The notes under the pieces were generated by a model. It searched no databases. It saw only the letters and a list, made by a program, of their open reading frames with translations, and had not been told where the DNA came from. DNA of 64,000 bases from Kushneria phosphatilytica (GTDB taxonomy: Bacteria; Pseudomonadota; Gammaproteobacteria; Pseudomonadales; Halomonadaceae), in the NCBI RefSeq assembly GCF_008247605.1, contig NZ_CP043420.1, forward strand, positions 2,604,001 to 2,668,000, written 5' to 3'. The stretch's first letter is position 1. Each line of letters starts with the position of its first letter. Both the position numbers and the translations under genes were made by a program. Of this stretch, positions 55,264-64,000 are shown piece by piece.

Positions 55264-55689
55264 ATGGCCCTTTCCCCCTTTCATCTTGCCATCCCGGTTC
55301 ACGACCTGCCGGCTGCCCGAGCCTTTTACGGCGAAACCTTCGGTCTCAATGAGGGGCGTTCGAGTGAACAATGGGTCGATTTCGACTTTTTCGGACACCA
55401 GCTGGTCATTCATGAGCATCCGAAAACGCCCTCCCAGGAGAAGGCGCATACCAACCCGGTTGATGGCCACGATGTCCCGGTGCCGCACTTCGGCGTGGTG
55501 CTGGAGTGGGCACAGTGGGAAGCACTCGCCGAGCGGCTACGCGCATGCGATACCGAGTTCGTAATCGAGCCCTATATTCGCTTTCAGGGTGAACCCGGCG
55601 AACAGGCCACCATGTTTTTACTTGACCCCTGCGGCAACGCACTGGAATTCAAGGCCTTCAGGGACATCGATCAGCTGTTTGCCAAATGA
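55264..55689 (+). CDS. VOC-superfamily (glyoxalase/dioxygenase fold) protein
   Basis: This 141-residue protein has two beta-alpha-beta-beta-beta modules. Likely metal ligands are His in Phe-His-Leu-Ala-Ile-Pro (residue 6), His in Pro-His-Phe-Gly-Val (about 78) and Glu in Ala-Leu-Glu-Phe-Lys (about 128). The [10 protein letters not shown] end is typical. Specific activity cannot be assigned; many such single-domain proteins are annotated as glyoxalase/bleomycin-resistance-like. CAGGAG precedes ATG 55264. Confidence 0.88.
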   Translation: MALSPFHLAIPVHDLPAARAFYGETFGLNEGRSSEQWVDFDFFGHQLVIHEHPKTPSQEKAHTNPVDGHDVPVPHFGVVLEWAQWEALAERLRACDTEFVIEPYIRFQGEPGEQATMFLLDPCGNALEFKAFRDIDQLFAK

Positions 55690-55783
55690 TCAGGAGCAGC
55701 CAATCTCCGCCAACTTGACTGATCAGCGCCCGGGTCACAACACTCAGGCCAGTTACCCGCCCGTTGACCGACCCGGAGCCCGC

Positions 55784-56473
55784 ATGCCCTCGTCCGACAG
55801 TCCCCATTACACTCTTGCCGATCTCACACAGCGCCACGAGGCCATCTGGCAGACTTATATCGATCACGAGTTCGTGCGCCGCCTTGCTGATACCTCGCTG
55901 CCCGAATCCTGCTTCCGGCACTATCTGCAACAGGACTACCGCTTTCTGATCCACTTCGCCCGCGCCTGGGGTTTGGCCGTCTACAAGAGTCCCGATCTCT
56001 TCGAGCTGCGCCGTGCCTTCGAGGCCCTGAAGGCGATTGTTGATACCGAACTGGATCTGCATGTCGGCTTCTGTCGACAGTGGGGCATCAGTGAGCGGGA
56101 GTTGGCCGAACTCGAGGAGGAACGCGAGACTCTGGCCTATACCCGCTTCGTTCTCGACTGTGGCCACCGCGGGGATCTGCTCGATCTGCACGTAGCGCTG
56201 GCGCCCTGCCTGATCGGCTATGGCGAGATTGCCACCCGCCTGCTTGAGCAACCGACCACGGTGCTCGAGCACAACCCCTACAGGGAGTGGATCGAAATGT
56301 ATGCCGGCGAGGATTTCCAGAGTGCCATGCGTGATGAGATCGAATGGCTCGACCGAGCATTGAGTGACGTCTCCACCGAGCGTTTCGAGCAGCTCGCCGC
56401 GATCTTTCGCGATGCCACACGACTGGAGATCGATTTCTGGCAGATGGGCCTGAATGCTGTCCGGTCATCTTGA
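55784..56473 (+). CDS. tenA: TenA-family aminopyrimidine aminohydrolase / thiaminase II
   Basis: This 229-residue all-helical protein hydrolyses aminopyrimidines derived from degraded thiamine and so salvages the pyrimidine half. The active-site cysteine lies in Ala-Pro-Cys-Leu-Ile-Gly-Tyr-Gly-Glu-Ile (about 146-155) and the conserved glutamate in Leu-Glu-Ile-Asp-Phe-Trp near the C-terminus. GGAG lies 5 nt before the ATG at 55784. It lies directly upstream of the TPP riboswitch that heads thiC, but its own transcript is not under that riboswitch unless read through. Confidence 0.9.
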   Translation: MPSSDSPHYTLADLTQRHEAIWQTYIDHEFVRRLADTSLPESCFRHYLQQDYRFLIHFARAWGLAVYKSPDLFELRRAFEALKAIVDTELDLHVGFCRQWGISERELAELEEERETLAYTRFVLDCGHRGDLLDLHVALAPCLIGYGEIATRLLEQPTTVLEHNPYREWIEMYAGEDFQSAMRDEIEWLDRALSDVSTERFEQLAAIFRDATRLEIDFWQMGLNAVRSS

Positions 56474-56533
56474 CCCACCACGCCTACGGGAACAGACTGC
56501 TCCGGCAGCAGGTAATTTCTCCTGCTGTTGCTT

Positions 56534-56636
56534 GACGGGGTGCCGGTGGAACCGGCTGAGATCGTTCTGCGCCAGAACCTGGCGCCACGACGGATCCCGA
56601 TGAACCTGATCCGGCTAGTACCGGCGTAGGGACTCA
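56534..56636 (+). promoter_or_regulatory. TPP riboswitch (THI element)
   Basis: The conserved core is present: a GACGGGGTGCC arm at 56534, CTGAGA at 56555-56560, TGAACCTGATCCGG at about 56601-56614, and the closing CTAGTACCGGCGTAGGGA segment. This folds the usual P1-P5 aptamer that binds thiamine pyrophosphate. It lies about 180 nt upstream of thiC on the same strand. Confidence 0.95.
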
Positions 56637-56718
56637 AGGCATACCGGCTGAAGGCCTGAATGAGCGCTCGCCCCGAGGGCATTTTTCCATTCAGTGCTGC
56701 TGTCGGCACTTCCTCCCG

Positions 56719-56765
56719 GGGAAGGTCGTGTGCGGGACACCTCCCGCTGATCTTCACACCTTCCC
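56719..56765 (+). promoter_or_regulatory. nested hairpin in the thiC leader (putative expression platform)
   Basis: Outer arms GGGAAGG-TC-GTGTG (56719-56732) and CACACCTTCCC (56755-56765) enclose a perfect 6-bp hairpin GCGGGA/TCCCGC (56732-56737 and 56742-56747). There is no U tract, and the ribosome binding site CTGGAG of thiC lies downstream at about 56803, so control could be through Rho or translation rather than intrinsic termination; that is inference. Confidence 0.5.
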
Positions 56766-56792
56766 GACCTACGCTGTGCGCCGGCTGACTGA

Positions 56793-58727
<1,935 letters not shown>

Positions 58728-58842
58728 ACCGAGTTGAGACCAAAGTTGAAGGACGCCGTGCCAGTCACGGCGCCCGTTCTCCGGCCCCGGTTCTGTACAA
58801 TGCGCGCTCTCTGAACAGCTCGTTTTCCCGACCGGAGTCGCC

Positions 58843-60099
58843 ATGAATCAACCGCAAGCCGAACACCCCAATCTCTGGCGTCGCATTCCTCTCTGGCAGA
58901 AGATCCTGGCTGGTCTGGTGCTGGGGGCTCTGGTTGGCGCCCTGATGGGCGAACAGGCCAGCATGTTCAAGCCGCTGGGCGATCTGTTCATCAGTGCGAT
59001 CAAGATGCTGATTGTGCCGCTGGTCTTCTCGACCCTGATCGTCGGCATTTCCGGGATGCGCGACCCGCAAAAGATGGGCCGTATCGGTCTGCGCACCATC
59101 GCGCTCTATCTGCTGACTACCGCCTTTGCGATTGCCATTGGCCTTGGCGCCTCCCTGCTCTTCCAGCCCGGTGTCGGGTTGGATTTGAGCTTTGATCAGG
59201 GGGCGGTGGAGGCAAAGGAAGCGCCCTCACTGGTCAGCATTCTGACCGGGCTGGTACCGGGCAACCCGGTCGATGCACTGGCCAATGGCAATATCCTGCA
59301 GATCATTGTCTTCGCCATTGGACTGGGCATTTCGCTGACCCTGATCGGCGAGAAGGGTGAGCCGGTAGTGCGCGTCTTCGAGAGCTTCGCTGAAGCGATG
59401 TACAAGCTCACCGAAATCGTCATGGCGTTTGCCCCGTTCGGGGTCTTCGGGCTGATCGCCAACGTCTCAGGTCAATATGGGCTGGAAGTCCTGTTGCCGC
59501 TGGCAAAGATGATCGGTGTGGCGTATCTCGCCAGCCTCCTGCATGTGCTGATCGTCTACAGCGGACTGATCTCGCTGCTGGGGCGGCTCAATCCGCTGAA
59601 ATTCCTGCGCGGTATCGTCAATGCCCTGGTGGTCGCCTACTCCTCGGCCTCTTCCTCCGGCACACTGCCGGTATCATTGCGCTGCGCGCAAAAGAATCTC
59701 GGAGTCTCGGAAGGTGTTTCGAGTTTCGTGTTGCCGGTCGGCGCGACCATCAACATGGATGGTACCGCCATCTATCAGGGCGTCGTGGCGATCTTTATTG
59801 CCCAGTTGCTGGGTGTGGACCTGTCGATGACCGATTACGGCATGATCATCGTTACCGGCACCCTGGCCTCGATCGGCACGGCGGGTGTTCCCGGCGCCGG
59901 ACTGATCATGCTGTCGATCGTGATGTCCCAGGTGGGACTACCGCTGGAAGCCATTGGCGTGGTGGCCGGCGTCGATCGCATCCTCGATATGGCGCGTACC
60001 AGCGTCAACGTGGCTGGCGATCTGATGGTGACCACCCTGGTCGGCAAGAGCGAAGGCGAGCTGGACCGCCGTATCTACGATGGTGACAACACGGTCTGA
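58843..60099 (+). CDS. dicarboxylate/amino acid:cation (Na+ or H+) symporter (GltP/DctA-like)
   Basis: This 418-residue member of the DAACS family has eight membrane segments and two re-entrant hairpins. The Ser-Ser-Ala-Ser-Ser-Ser-Gly-Thr hairpin lies near 265-272, and Asn-Met-Asp-Gly-Thr-Ala (about 305-310) is the cation/substrate-binding motif; a Gly-Ala-Gly-Leu segment is seen near 350. It imports glutamate/aspartate or C4-dicarboxylates. GGAG lies before the ATG at 58843. A hairpin follows its stop. Confidence 0.92.
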   Translation: MNQPQAEHPNLWRRIPLWQKILAGLVLGALVGALMGEQASMFKPLGDLFISAIKMLIVPLVFSTLIVGISGMRDPQKMGRIGLRTIALYLLTTAFAIAIGLGASLLFQPGVGLDLSFDQGAVEAKEAPSLVSILTGLVPGNPVDALANGNILQIIVFAIGLGISLTLIGEKGEPVVRVFESFAEAMYKLTEIVMAFAPFGVFGLIANVSGQYGLEVLLPLAKMIGVAYLASLLHVLIVYSGLISLLGRLNPLKFLRGIVNALVVAYSSASSSGTLPVSLRCAQKNLGVSEGVSSFVLPVGATINMDGTAIYQGVVAIFIAQLLGVDLSMTDYGMIIVTGTLASIGTAGVPGAGLIMLSIVMSQVGLPLEAIGVVAGVDRILDMARTSVNVAGDLMVTTLVGKSEGELDRRIYDGDNTV

Positions 60100-60114
60100 T
60101 TTTGCCGTCCCCTG

Positions 60115-60140
60115 CCAGCGATGGCGCGTGCCATCGCTGG
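60115..60140. terminator. hairpin after the symporter gene
   Basis: CCAGCGATGGC/GCCATCGCTGG (60115-60125 and 60130-60140) is an 11-bp perfect stem with loop GCGT. There is no clean T tract after it, so it is a likely but not certain terminator between this gene and the convergent glutaredoxin-like gene. Confidence 0.55.
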
Positions 60141-60180
60141 TAGCGGTTGATAGCACCAGGTATCGCAAGTCGGCAGTCGT

Positions 60181-60579
60181 TCAGCCGGTAGCCGGTTCAA
60201 AGCGCTGCTGCAGGTAGCGCTTGATCTCCTCGGATTCATACATCCACTCATCTTCACCGGTCTCGTCGGCAATACGCAGACAAGGCACTTTCACCCGCCC
60301 GCCACCGGCTTCGAGCGCCTGTCGATCGCGCTCATGCTGGCGGATATCGCGCAGCTCGATCGGTAGGGCTAGTCGGTGCATCTCCTTGCGCACCCGGATG
60401 CAGAACGGACAGGTACGGTACTGATAGAGCGCCAGGGATTGGCAGGCCTGATCCACTTCGGCCTGCGCCTCGATGCCGCGTGCGACCGGCTGCGGCCGGG
60501 TGAGTCGCTCGTTGGCGATCATGACCGGCCCCAACGCCCGCCGAACGCCCCTGAAGAAAGTGCGAGCCACGATACCCAT
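60181..60579 (-). CDS. glutaredoxin-like protein with N-terminal extension
   Basis: This 132-residue protein has a glutaredoxin/GST-N fold from about residue 50. The redox motif is Thr-Cys-Pro-Phe-Cys (about 57-61); Val-Pro-Cys-Leu-Arg-Ile with the cis-proline and Trp-Met-Tyr-Glu-Ser-Glu-Glu-Ile mark the glutathione site. A 45-residue basic N-terminal extension has no recognised domain. The protein at 62750 shares the Cys-Pro-Phe-Cys, Gly-Gly-Gly-Arg and Trp-Met-Tyr-Glu-Ser-Glu segments, so they are paralogues. It precedes add on the same strand in reverse order. Confidence 0.86.
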   Translation of the reverse strand: MGIVARTFFRGVRRALGPVMIANERLTRPQPVARGIEAQAEVDQACQSLALYQYRTCPFCIRVRKEMHRLALPIELRDIRQHERDRQALEAGGGRVKVPCLRIADETGEDEWMYESEEIKRYLQQRFEPATG

Positions 60580-60621
60580 GATATTACTCCCGGTTGTCTG
60601 GTCTTCCTGCGACGGTCAGCT

Positions 60622-61614
60622 TCAGCAGTTGGCCACTGCCGACAAGAGCCGACTGCGTCGTTCGTCGTTCATGAAGGCTTCTTCCAGTGCGTTGCGGGCC
60701 AGCTGCCTGAAAGTCGCCTGATCCCAGCCGAAAGCGTCGTGACACGCGATAAAGTTGTTGAGCATGCCGCCACCAAAATAGGCCGGATCGTCGGAATTCA
60801 GCGTCACCTTCAGCCCCTGCTCAAGCAACCCGGGCAGTGGATGATTCTCGAGCCGCTCAACCACCTTGAGATAGACATTGGAGAGCGGGCAAACGGTCAG
60901 CGGCATCTGTTCACTTTTCAGGCGCTCAACCAGTGCCGGATCCTCGAGACAGCGCACGCCGTGGTCAATCCGGCAAACGCCGAGTGCATCCATCGCGCCA
61001 CTGATATAGGTGGCCGGGCCTTCCTCACCTGCATGAGCCAGCCGGGGGATACCCAGCTCACGGGCGCGTTCGAAAACGGCAGCGAACTTCTCCGGGGGAT
61101 TACCCAGCTCGGCACTATCGAGTCCGATCGCCGCCAGGCGATGATGCCAGGCACGCGTCTGTTCAAGCACCGTCATCGCCTCCTCGGCAGAGCGATCGCG
61201 CACAAAACTCATGATCAGCGCACTGGAAATGTCGTAGCGTTGCTCGGCTTCCCGCATGGCCCGTTCAAGCCCCTCGAAAGGCACACTCGGTTCAAGACCT
61301 CGCAACAGATGTGGCTGAGGATCAAAGGAGAGTTCGACATGCACCACGCCATCGGCGTGGGCACGATCGAAATAGGCCATGGCAAGTTCGAAGAAGTCCT
61401 GCTCGGTATGCAGTACCGCCATGCCCTGATAGTAGAGATCAAGAAACGATTGCAGATTGCTGAACTCGTAGGCTGCCCGCACCTCGTCGATACTCGCATA
61501 GGGCAGGGTCACGCCATTGCGTGCCGCCAGTTCGAACATCAGCTCCGGTTCCAGAGTGCCTTCAATATGCAGGTGCAGCTCTGCCTTGGGCAGCGCCTTG
61601 AGCCAGGTCTTCAT
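60622..61614 (-). CDS. add: adenosine deaminase
   Basis: This 330-residue zinc hydrolase of the amidohydrolase superfamily converts adenosine to inosine. The metal motif His-Leu-His-Ile-Glu-Gly-Thr (about 14-20), His-Ala-Gly-Glu (about 196-199), the Arg-Ile-Asp-His-Gly-Val-Arg segment (about 217-223) and Ser-Asp-Asp-Pro-Ala near 278 are present. Adenine deaminases share the fold, so adenine as substrate is a real alternative. GGAGG lies 6 nt before ATG 61614; the longer frame to 61722 is not used. Confidence 0.88.
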   Translation of the reverse strand: MKTWLKALPKAELHLHIEGTLEPELMFELAARNGVTLPYASIDEVRAAYEFSNLQSFLDLYYQGMAVLHTEQDFFELAMAYFDRAHADGVVHVELSFDPQPHLLRGLEPSVPFEGLERAMREAEQRYDISSALIMSFVRDRSAEEAMTVLEQTRAWHHRLAAIGLDSAELGNPPEKFAAVFERARELGIPRLAHAGEEGPATYISGAMDALGVCRIDHGVRCLEDPALVERLKSEQMPLTVCPLSNVYLKVVERLENHPLPGLLEQGLKVTLNSDDPAYFGGGMLNNFIACHDAFGWDQATFRQLARNALEEAFMNDERRSRLLSAVANC

Positions 61615-61782
61615 CGTCGCCTCCGAGGATGATGAAAAAGTACGGGACACGACATCACCACTCGGCCAGCAAGTGATGAGACGCGCGATGGGGCGACATC
61701 TTGCCATGGCGGCAGGCATCACTCACATTTTTCGGACATCGATCTGCCATGGCACGCATGAAAAGCTGGCCCCTGAAACGAA

Positions 61783-61812
61783 ATTGCCGTGGCAGTCAAC
61801 TGCCACGGCAAT
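61783..61812 (-). terminator. terminator of the CsbD-like gene
   Basis: A perfect 14-bp stem ATTGCCGTGGCAGT/ACTGCCACGGCAAT (61783-61796 and 61799-61812) lies 25 nt past the csbD stop on the minus strand and is followed by TTTCGTTTC. The two-base gap between arms means the real loop uses a few stem bases. Confidence 0.75.
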
Positions 61813-61836
61813 CATTCACCTACAGGGACAGATGTG

Positions 61837-62025
61837 TTACTTGCGGTCTTTCAGGGCGTCCTTGGTCTCACCCCGGGCCGACTTGCCATGGCCTTTTGCC
61901 TGCTGGGCCTTGCCTTCGGCTTCGGTGTGATGATTATCGGTTGCCTTGCCAACCCCTTCCTTGAGCTTGCCGGCAGCCTTGTCGATTGCGCCTTCGGCCT
62001 TGTCTGCCTTTGAATCCTTTGCCAT
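61837..62025 (-). CDS. CsbD-family stress protein
   Basis: This 62-residue hydrophilic protein is very rich in Lys, Ala, Glu and Gly, with repeated Lys-Ala-Glu-Gly and Lys-Ala-x-Gly patterns predicted to be helical or disordered. This matches CsbD/YjbJ, abundant general-stress proteins of unknown mechanism. A near-perfect AGGAGG lies 8 nt before ATG 62025, consistent with strong expression; a longer frame to 62109 is rejected. RpoS control is likely by analogy but no promoter was identified. A terminator follows. Confidence 0.88.
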   Translation of the reverse strand: MAKDSKADKAEGAIDKAAGKLKEGVGKATDNHHTEAEGKAQQAKGHGKSARGETKDALKDRK

Positions 62026-62319
62026 GACACCTACCTCCTTGCTGGCATGTCGGGTCGATTGACCCTCGGCAAATGACGACATGCCCATGCCGTCACCTGA
62101 CTTCAGCATGGTTCAATTTACGATGAATGCCAGTCTTGTTTGTAACAGTATGCAACATGCTACAAAGCCTCTCGAACTCTGACATTACGATACCACCAGA
62201 GGCACAAAACAATAGTCTTACGACTGTCTACAGTTACAAAAGCGCACATAACGCCGACATCGTCCTGCTGGCGCTTTGATATACTTTTGTGGAGTCACTA
62301 CAAGGGAGTACATCGCGAC

Positions 62320-62658
62320 ATGCTCACGATGATAATCGGTGTAGTGCTGAATCTGCTGGGGATTCTGGCACTCTGGTCCAGCTTTACCAGTAGTTATTAC
62401 ATGGACCCGGCACTTCAGGACGTATTCTACCTGGCACTCGGCCTGTGGGGTATTTCTGTTGTGGGCGCGCTGCTCTGTCTCAGTCCGGTTACCCGCCGTG
62501 CAGGCTCGACACTGGTATCGATCGGTTCACTGATCTTCTTTCCGCTTGGCCTGATCGCCATGATTGGGGCGCGAAAAATGCTCAATGAGCAAAAGCGCAG
62601 CCAAAAATCGGATCATCATGGCGCTCATCATTCCAACGGCTATTCCGATCTGGTCTGA
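62320..62658 (+). CDS. small membrane protein of unknown function
   Basis: This 112-residue protein has three predicted transmembrane helices (about 3-22, 36-58, 68-88), a periplasmic loop with Ser-Ser-Tyr-Tyr-Met-Asp, and a basic cytoplasmic tail with a His-rich end (His-His-Gly-Ala-His-His). I do not recognise a family. AAGGGAG lies about 10 nt before ATG 62320; a TTG at 62287 is in frame. Followed by a bidirectional terminator. Confidence 0.7.
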   Translation: MLTMIIGVVLNLLGILALWSSFTSSYYMDPALQDVFYLALGLWGISVVGALLCLSPVTRRAGSTLVSIGSLIFFPLGLIAMIGARKMLNEQKRSQKSDHHGAHHSNGYSDLV

Positions 62659-62689
62659 CGCCTCAAGCGTGTGTTTCAGACAGAACAGG

Positions 62690-62717
62690 AAAAGGGAGCA
62701 TGCTCTGCTCCCTTTTT
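62690..62717. terminator. bidirectional intrinsic terminator
   Basis: AAAGGGAGCA/TGCTCCCTTT (62691-62700 and 62706-62715) with loop TGCTC has a T run on the plus side and an A run giving U on the minus side. It serves both the small membrane protein (plus) and the convergent glutaredoxin-like gene (minus). Confidence 0.92.
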
Positions 62718-62749
62718 GATGTGCGGACACTCATATCATCGCGTTTTTC

Positions 62750-63013
62750 TCACCCCCGGTTGCCATAACGGCTGACCAGGAAGCGATTGATATCCTCGGA
62801 TTCGTACATCCACTCCACACTGCCATCATCCTTCGTGATCCTTAGACAGGGCACCATGGTACGCCCGCCCCCCTGCTGTAATTCCTGGCGGGCTTCAGGA
62901 TCGCGACGCGTATCACGCAGTTCGATATCGAGATCGAGTTGTTCAATCTGGCGCAGCACCCGTTGACAGAACGGGCATGCCGGAAACTGATAAAGCACCA
63001 ACTCCTGAGTCAT
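62750..63013 (-). CDS. glutaredoxin-like protein
   Basis: This 87-residue protein is a bare glutaredoxin fold with Ala-Cys-Pro-Phe-Cys (about 12-16), Gly-Gly-Gly-Arg then Val-Pro-Cys-Leu-Arg-Ile (about 48-59) and Trp-Met-Tyr-Glu-Ser-Glu-Asp-Ile (about 68-75). It is paralogous to the C-terminal part of the protein at 60181. It probably uses glutathione to reduce disulphides or carries an Fe-S cluster; no partner is evident. The terminator at 62690 ends it. Confidence 0.9.
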   Translation of the reverse strand: MTQELVLYQFPACPFCQRVLRQIEQLDLDIELRDTRRDPEARQELQQGGGRTMVPCLRITKDDGSVEWMYESEDINRFLVSRYGNRG

Positions 63014-63153
63014 TCAATTCCCTCCCTTGCCCGCTCACAGGGGCGTTGTTTCAACCGTGACAAGGGCCATGACAGGCACCCTTACCATTCACTCTCTTCT
63101 CTTAATGTGGCTGGCGATCACTGACTTGCCAAATTCTGACACTCGAATGAGCG

Positions 63154-64000
63154 TTATCGATCCGTCTCTTCGGCGGCAGGCTCATTAAGCGATGCCGGGA
63201 CCGTCACTTCCTCGATATCCACGATTTCCGATCGATTCATGGTGACCTTCCAGCGCTGATGGACCACCCGCTGGCCCTCACTGGAGCGGGTCAGCAAATT
63301 GAGCTGATGGCGTTTTTCGACTTCATCACGCACCACCTCATTATCCTTGAGTCGATACACATGGTGGGTTTCACGGTCCATCAGGCGCGACAGGGGCTGG
63401 AGATCCAGCAGAATGGTTTCACGCATTTTCTCGTAACCGCCGAGGAAACGGCCGGGTGACATGCGTGACCGACTGCGATAGTGCAGGATGACTTCTTCGC
63501 GCTGCCCCAGACTGCCCTTGCGTGCGGCCTGAATCGCAGCATCCAGATGACGATAGCGCGTATAGTCAAGCCACTCGAGCTGACGTCCGACCGTATCACC
63601 ACTATCAACATCGAAGTAGCGTCGGCGCCAGCGAGGGCGCCCCTTGCGCAGCCAGCGCAGCAGGGTATGACGCAGATCCTCCTTGAAGACCTCGCGCATG
63701 GCATACAGCAGCGCCAGTACCAGTACAAATTGCAGCGTCAGGTTGCTCATGACATGACGAGCTTCCAGCAGCAATGCAGACATCACGATCATGATCAGTC
63801 CGGCGGCCAGCGCTCGCACCATGCGTCCTTCATTGGCGCCAAGTTCCTGGGTTGTCTGCCTGAGGGTGAGGGGATACTCGATCAACCGCCGCAGACGGCG
63901 CATCTTGTTGGAGATGCGTGATGGATCGGCGGTTACCCGTGCCGAGTTATAGGCCTGCTGCTCGCGATGGGCATCCTCATCCCGGCAGAATGCCAACAGA
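63154..64000 (-). CDS. uncharacterised membrane protein, N-terminus beyond the window
   Basis: This partial gene has its frame open to the window edge, so its start is missing. The visible 280 residues hold a basic cytosolic region, two adjacent hydrophobic segments (about 62-80 and 84-103 of the visible part), then a soluble domain with Arg/Lys-rich stretches and Tyr-His-Arg-Ser-like segments, ending in an acidic Pro-Ala-Ala-Glu-Glu-Thr-Asp-Arg tail. No family is recognised. Good codon use and length support a real gene. Confidence 0.7.
   Translation of the reverse strand, partial: LLAFCRDEDAHREQQAYNSARVTADPSRISNKMRRLRRLIEYPLTLRQTTQELGANEGRMVRALAAGLIMIVMSALLLEARHVMSNLTLQFVLVLALLYAMREVFKEDLRHTLLRWLRKGRPRWRRRYFDVDSGDTVGRQLEWLDYTRYRHLDAAIQAARKGSLGQREEVILHYRSRSRMSPGRFLGGYEKMRETILLDLQPLSRLMDRETHHVYRLKDNEVVRDEVEKRHQLNLLTRSSEGQRVVHQRWKVTMNRSEIVDIEEVTVPASLNEPAAEETDR

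Overview
The window reads as chromosome of a halophilic or halotolerant gammaproteobacterium, most likely Halomonadaceae (Halomonas/Kushneria-like). The support is the ftsB-ispD-ispF-truD-surE-pcm-DUF368-nlpD-rpoS block, an NhaD-type Na+/H+ antiporter, tesA divergent from ybbA/ybbP, a PA3496-type small protein, and a short LOV protein very like those of pseudomonads. Family placement is inference. No tRNA, rRNA, CRISPR array, prophage or IS transposase was seen.

Region 1 (about 1-17,260) is a surface-polysaccharide locus on the minus strand. Reading in transcription direction from about 13,020 it holds: a Wzx-like flippase, an asparagine-synthase-like protein without the glutaminase cysteine, a Wzy-like polymerase, a GT4 transferase, an Alg14/PssD plus Alg13/PssE split transferase, manC, a WcaJ-type initiating transferase, wzz, a PIG-V-like mannosyltransferase, and two paralogous tiny peptides ending in Cys-Gln-Pro-Gly. 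The centre (7.1-13.0 kb) is strikingly AT-rich against both flanks, as expected for a swapped serotype cassette. A 12-nt ops-like RfaH recruitment element lies in the untranslated leader. glyA, an O-antigen-ligase-like gene and a GT25 gene follow.

Region 2 (17.2-30.0 kb) is core genome: nhaD, ybbA/ybbP, tesA, zntB, a SelW-like protein, the LOV photoreceptor, ettA and a DUF2254 protein. It is interspersed with four clusters of a REP-like element. Three of these have amplified a locus-specific spacer in tandem.

Region 3 (30.0-41.2 kb) has lpxL, alr and a TolC-family porin, then the tightly coupled ftsB-to-rpoS operon. This links cell division, isoprenoid precursors, tRNA modification, protein repair, lipid-carrier recycling (DUF368/PopT), amidase activation (NlpD) and the general stress sigma factor.

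Region 4 (41.3-55.7 kb) holds two Nudix hydrolases, a 2OG-Fe(II) oxygenase, a YihS/mannose-isomerase-like AGE-family enzyme, an MFS carrier, a second LpxL-type acyltransferase, yajQ, two paralogous small membrane proteins around an orphan TctC binding protein, and an AttEFGH-like ABC transporter/lipocalin operon, then pirin and VOC proteins.

Region 5 (55.8-64.0 kb) carries a TenA-like thiaminase, a TPP riboswitch and thiC, a dicarboxylate/amino-acid symporter, two paralogous glutaredoxin-like proteins, adenosine deaminase, a CsbD-like protein, a small membrane protein and a 5'-truncated unknown membrane protein at the right edge.
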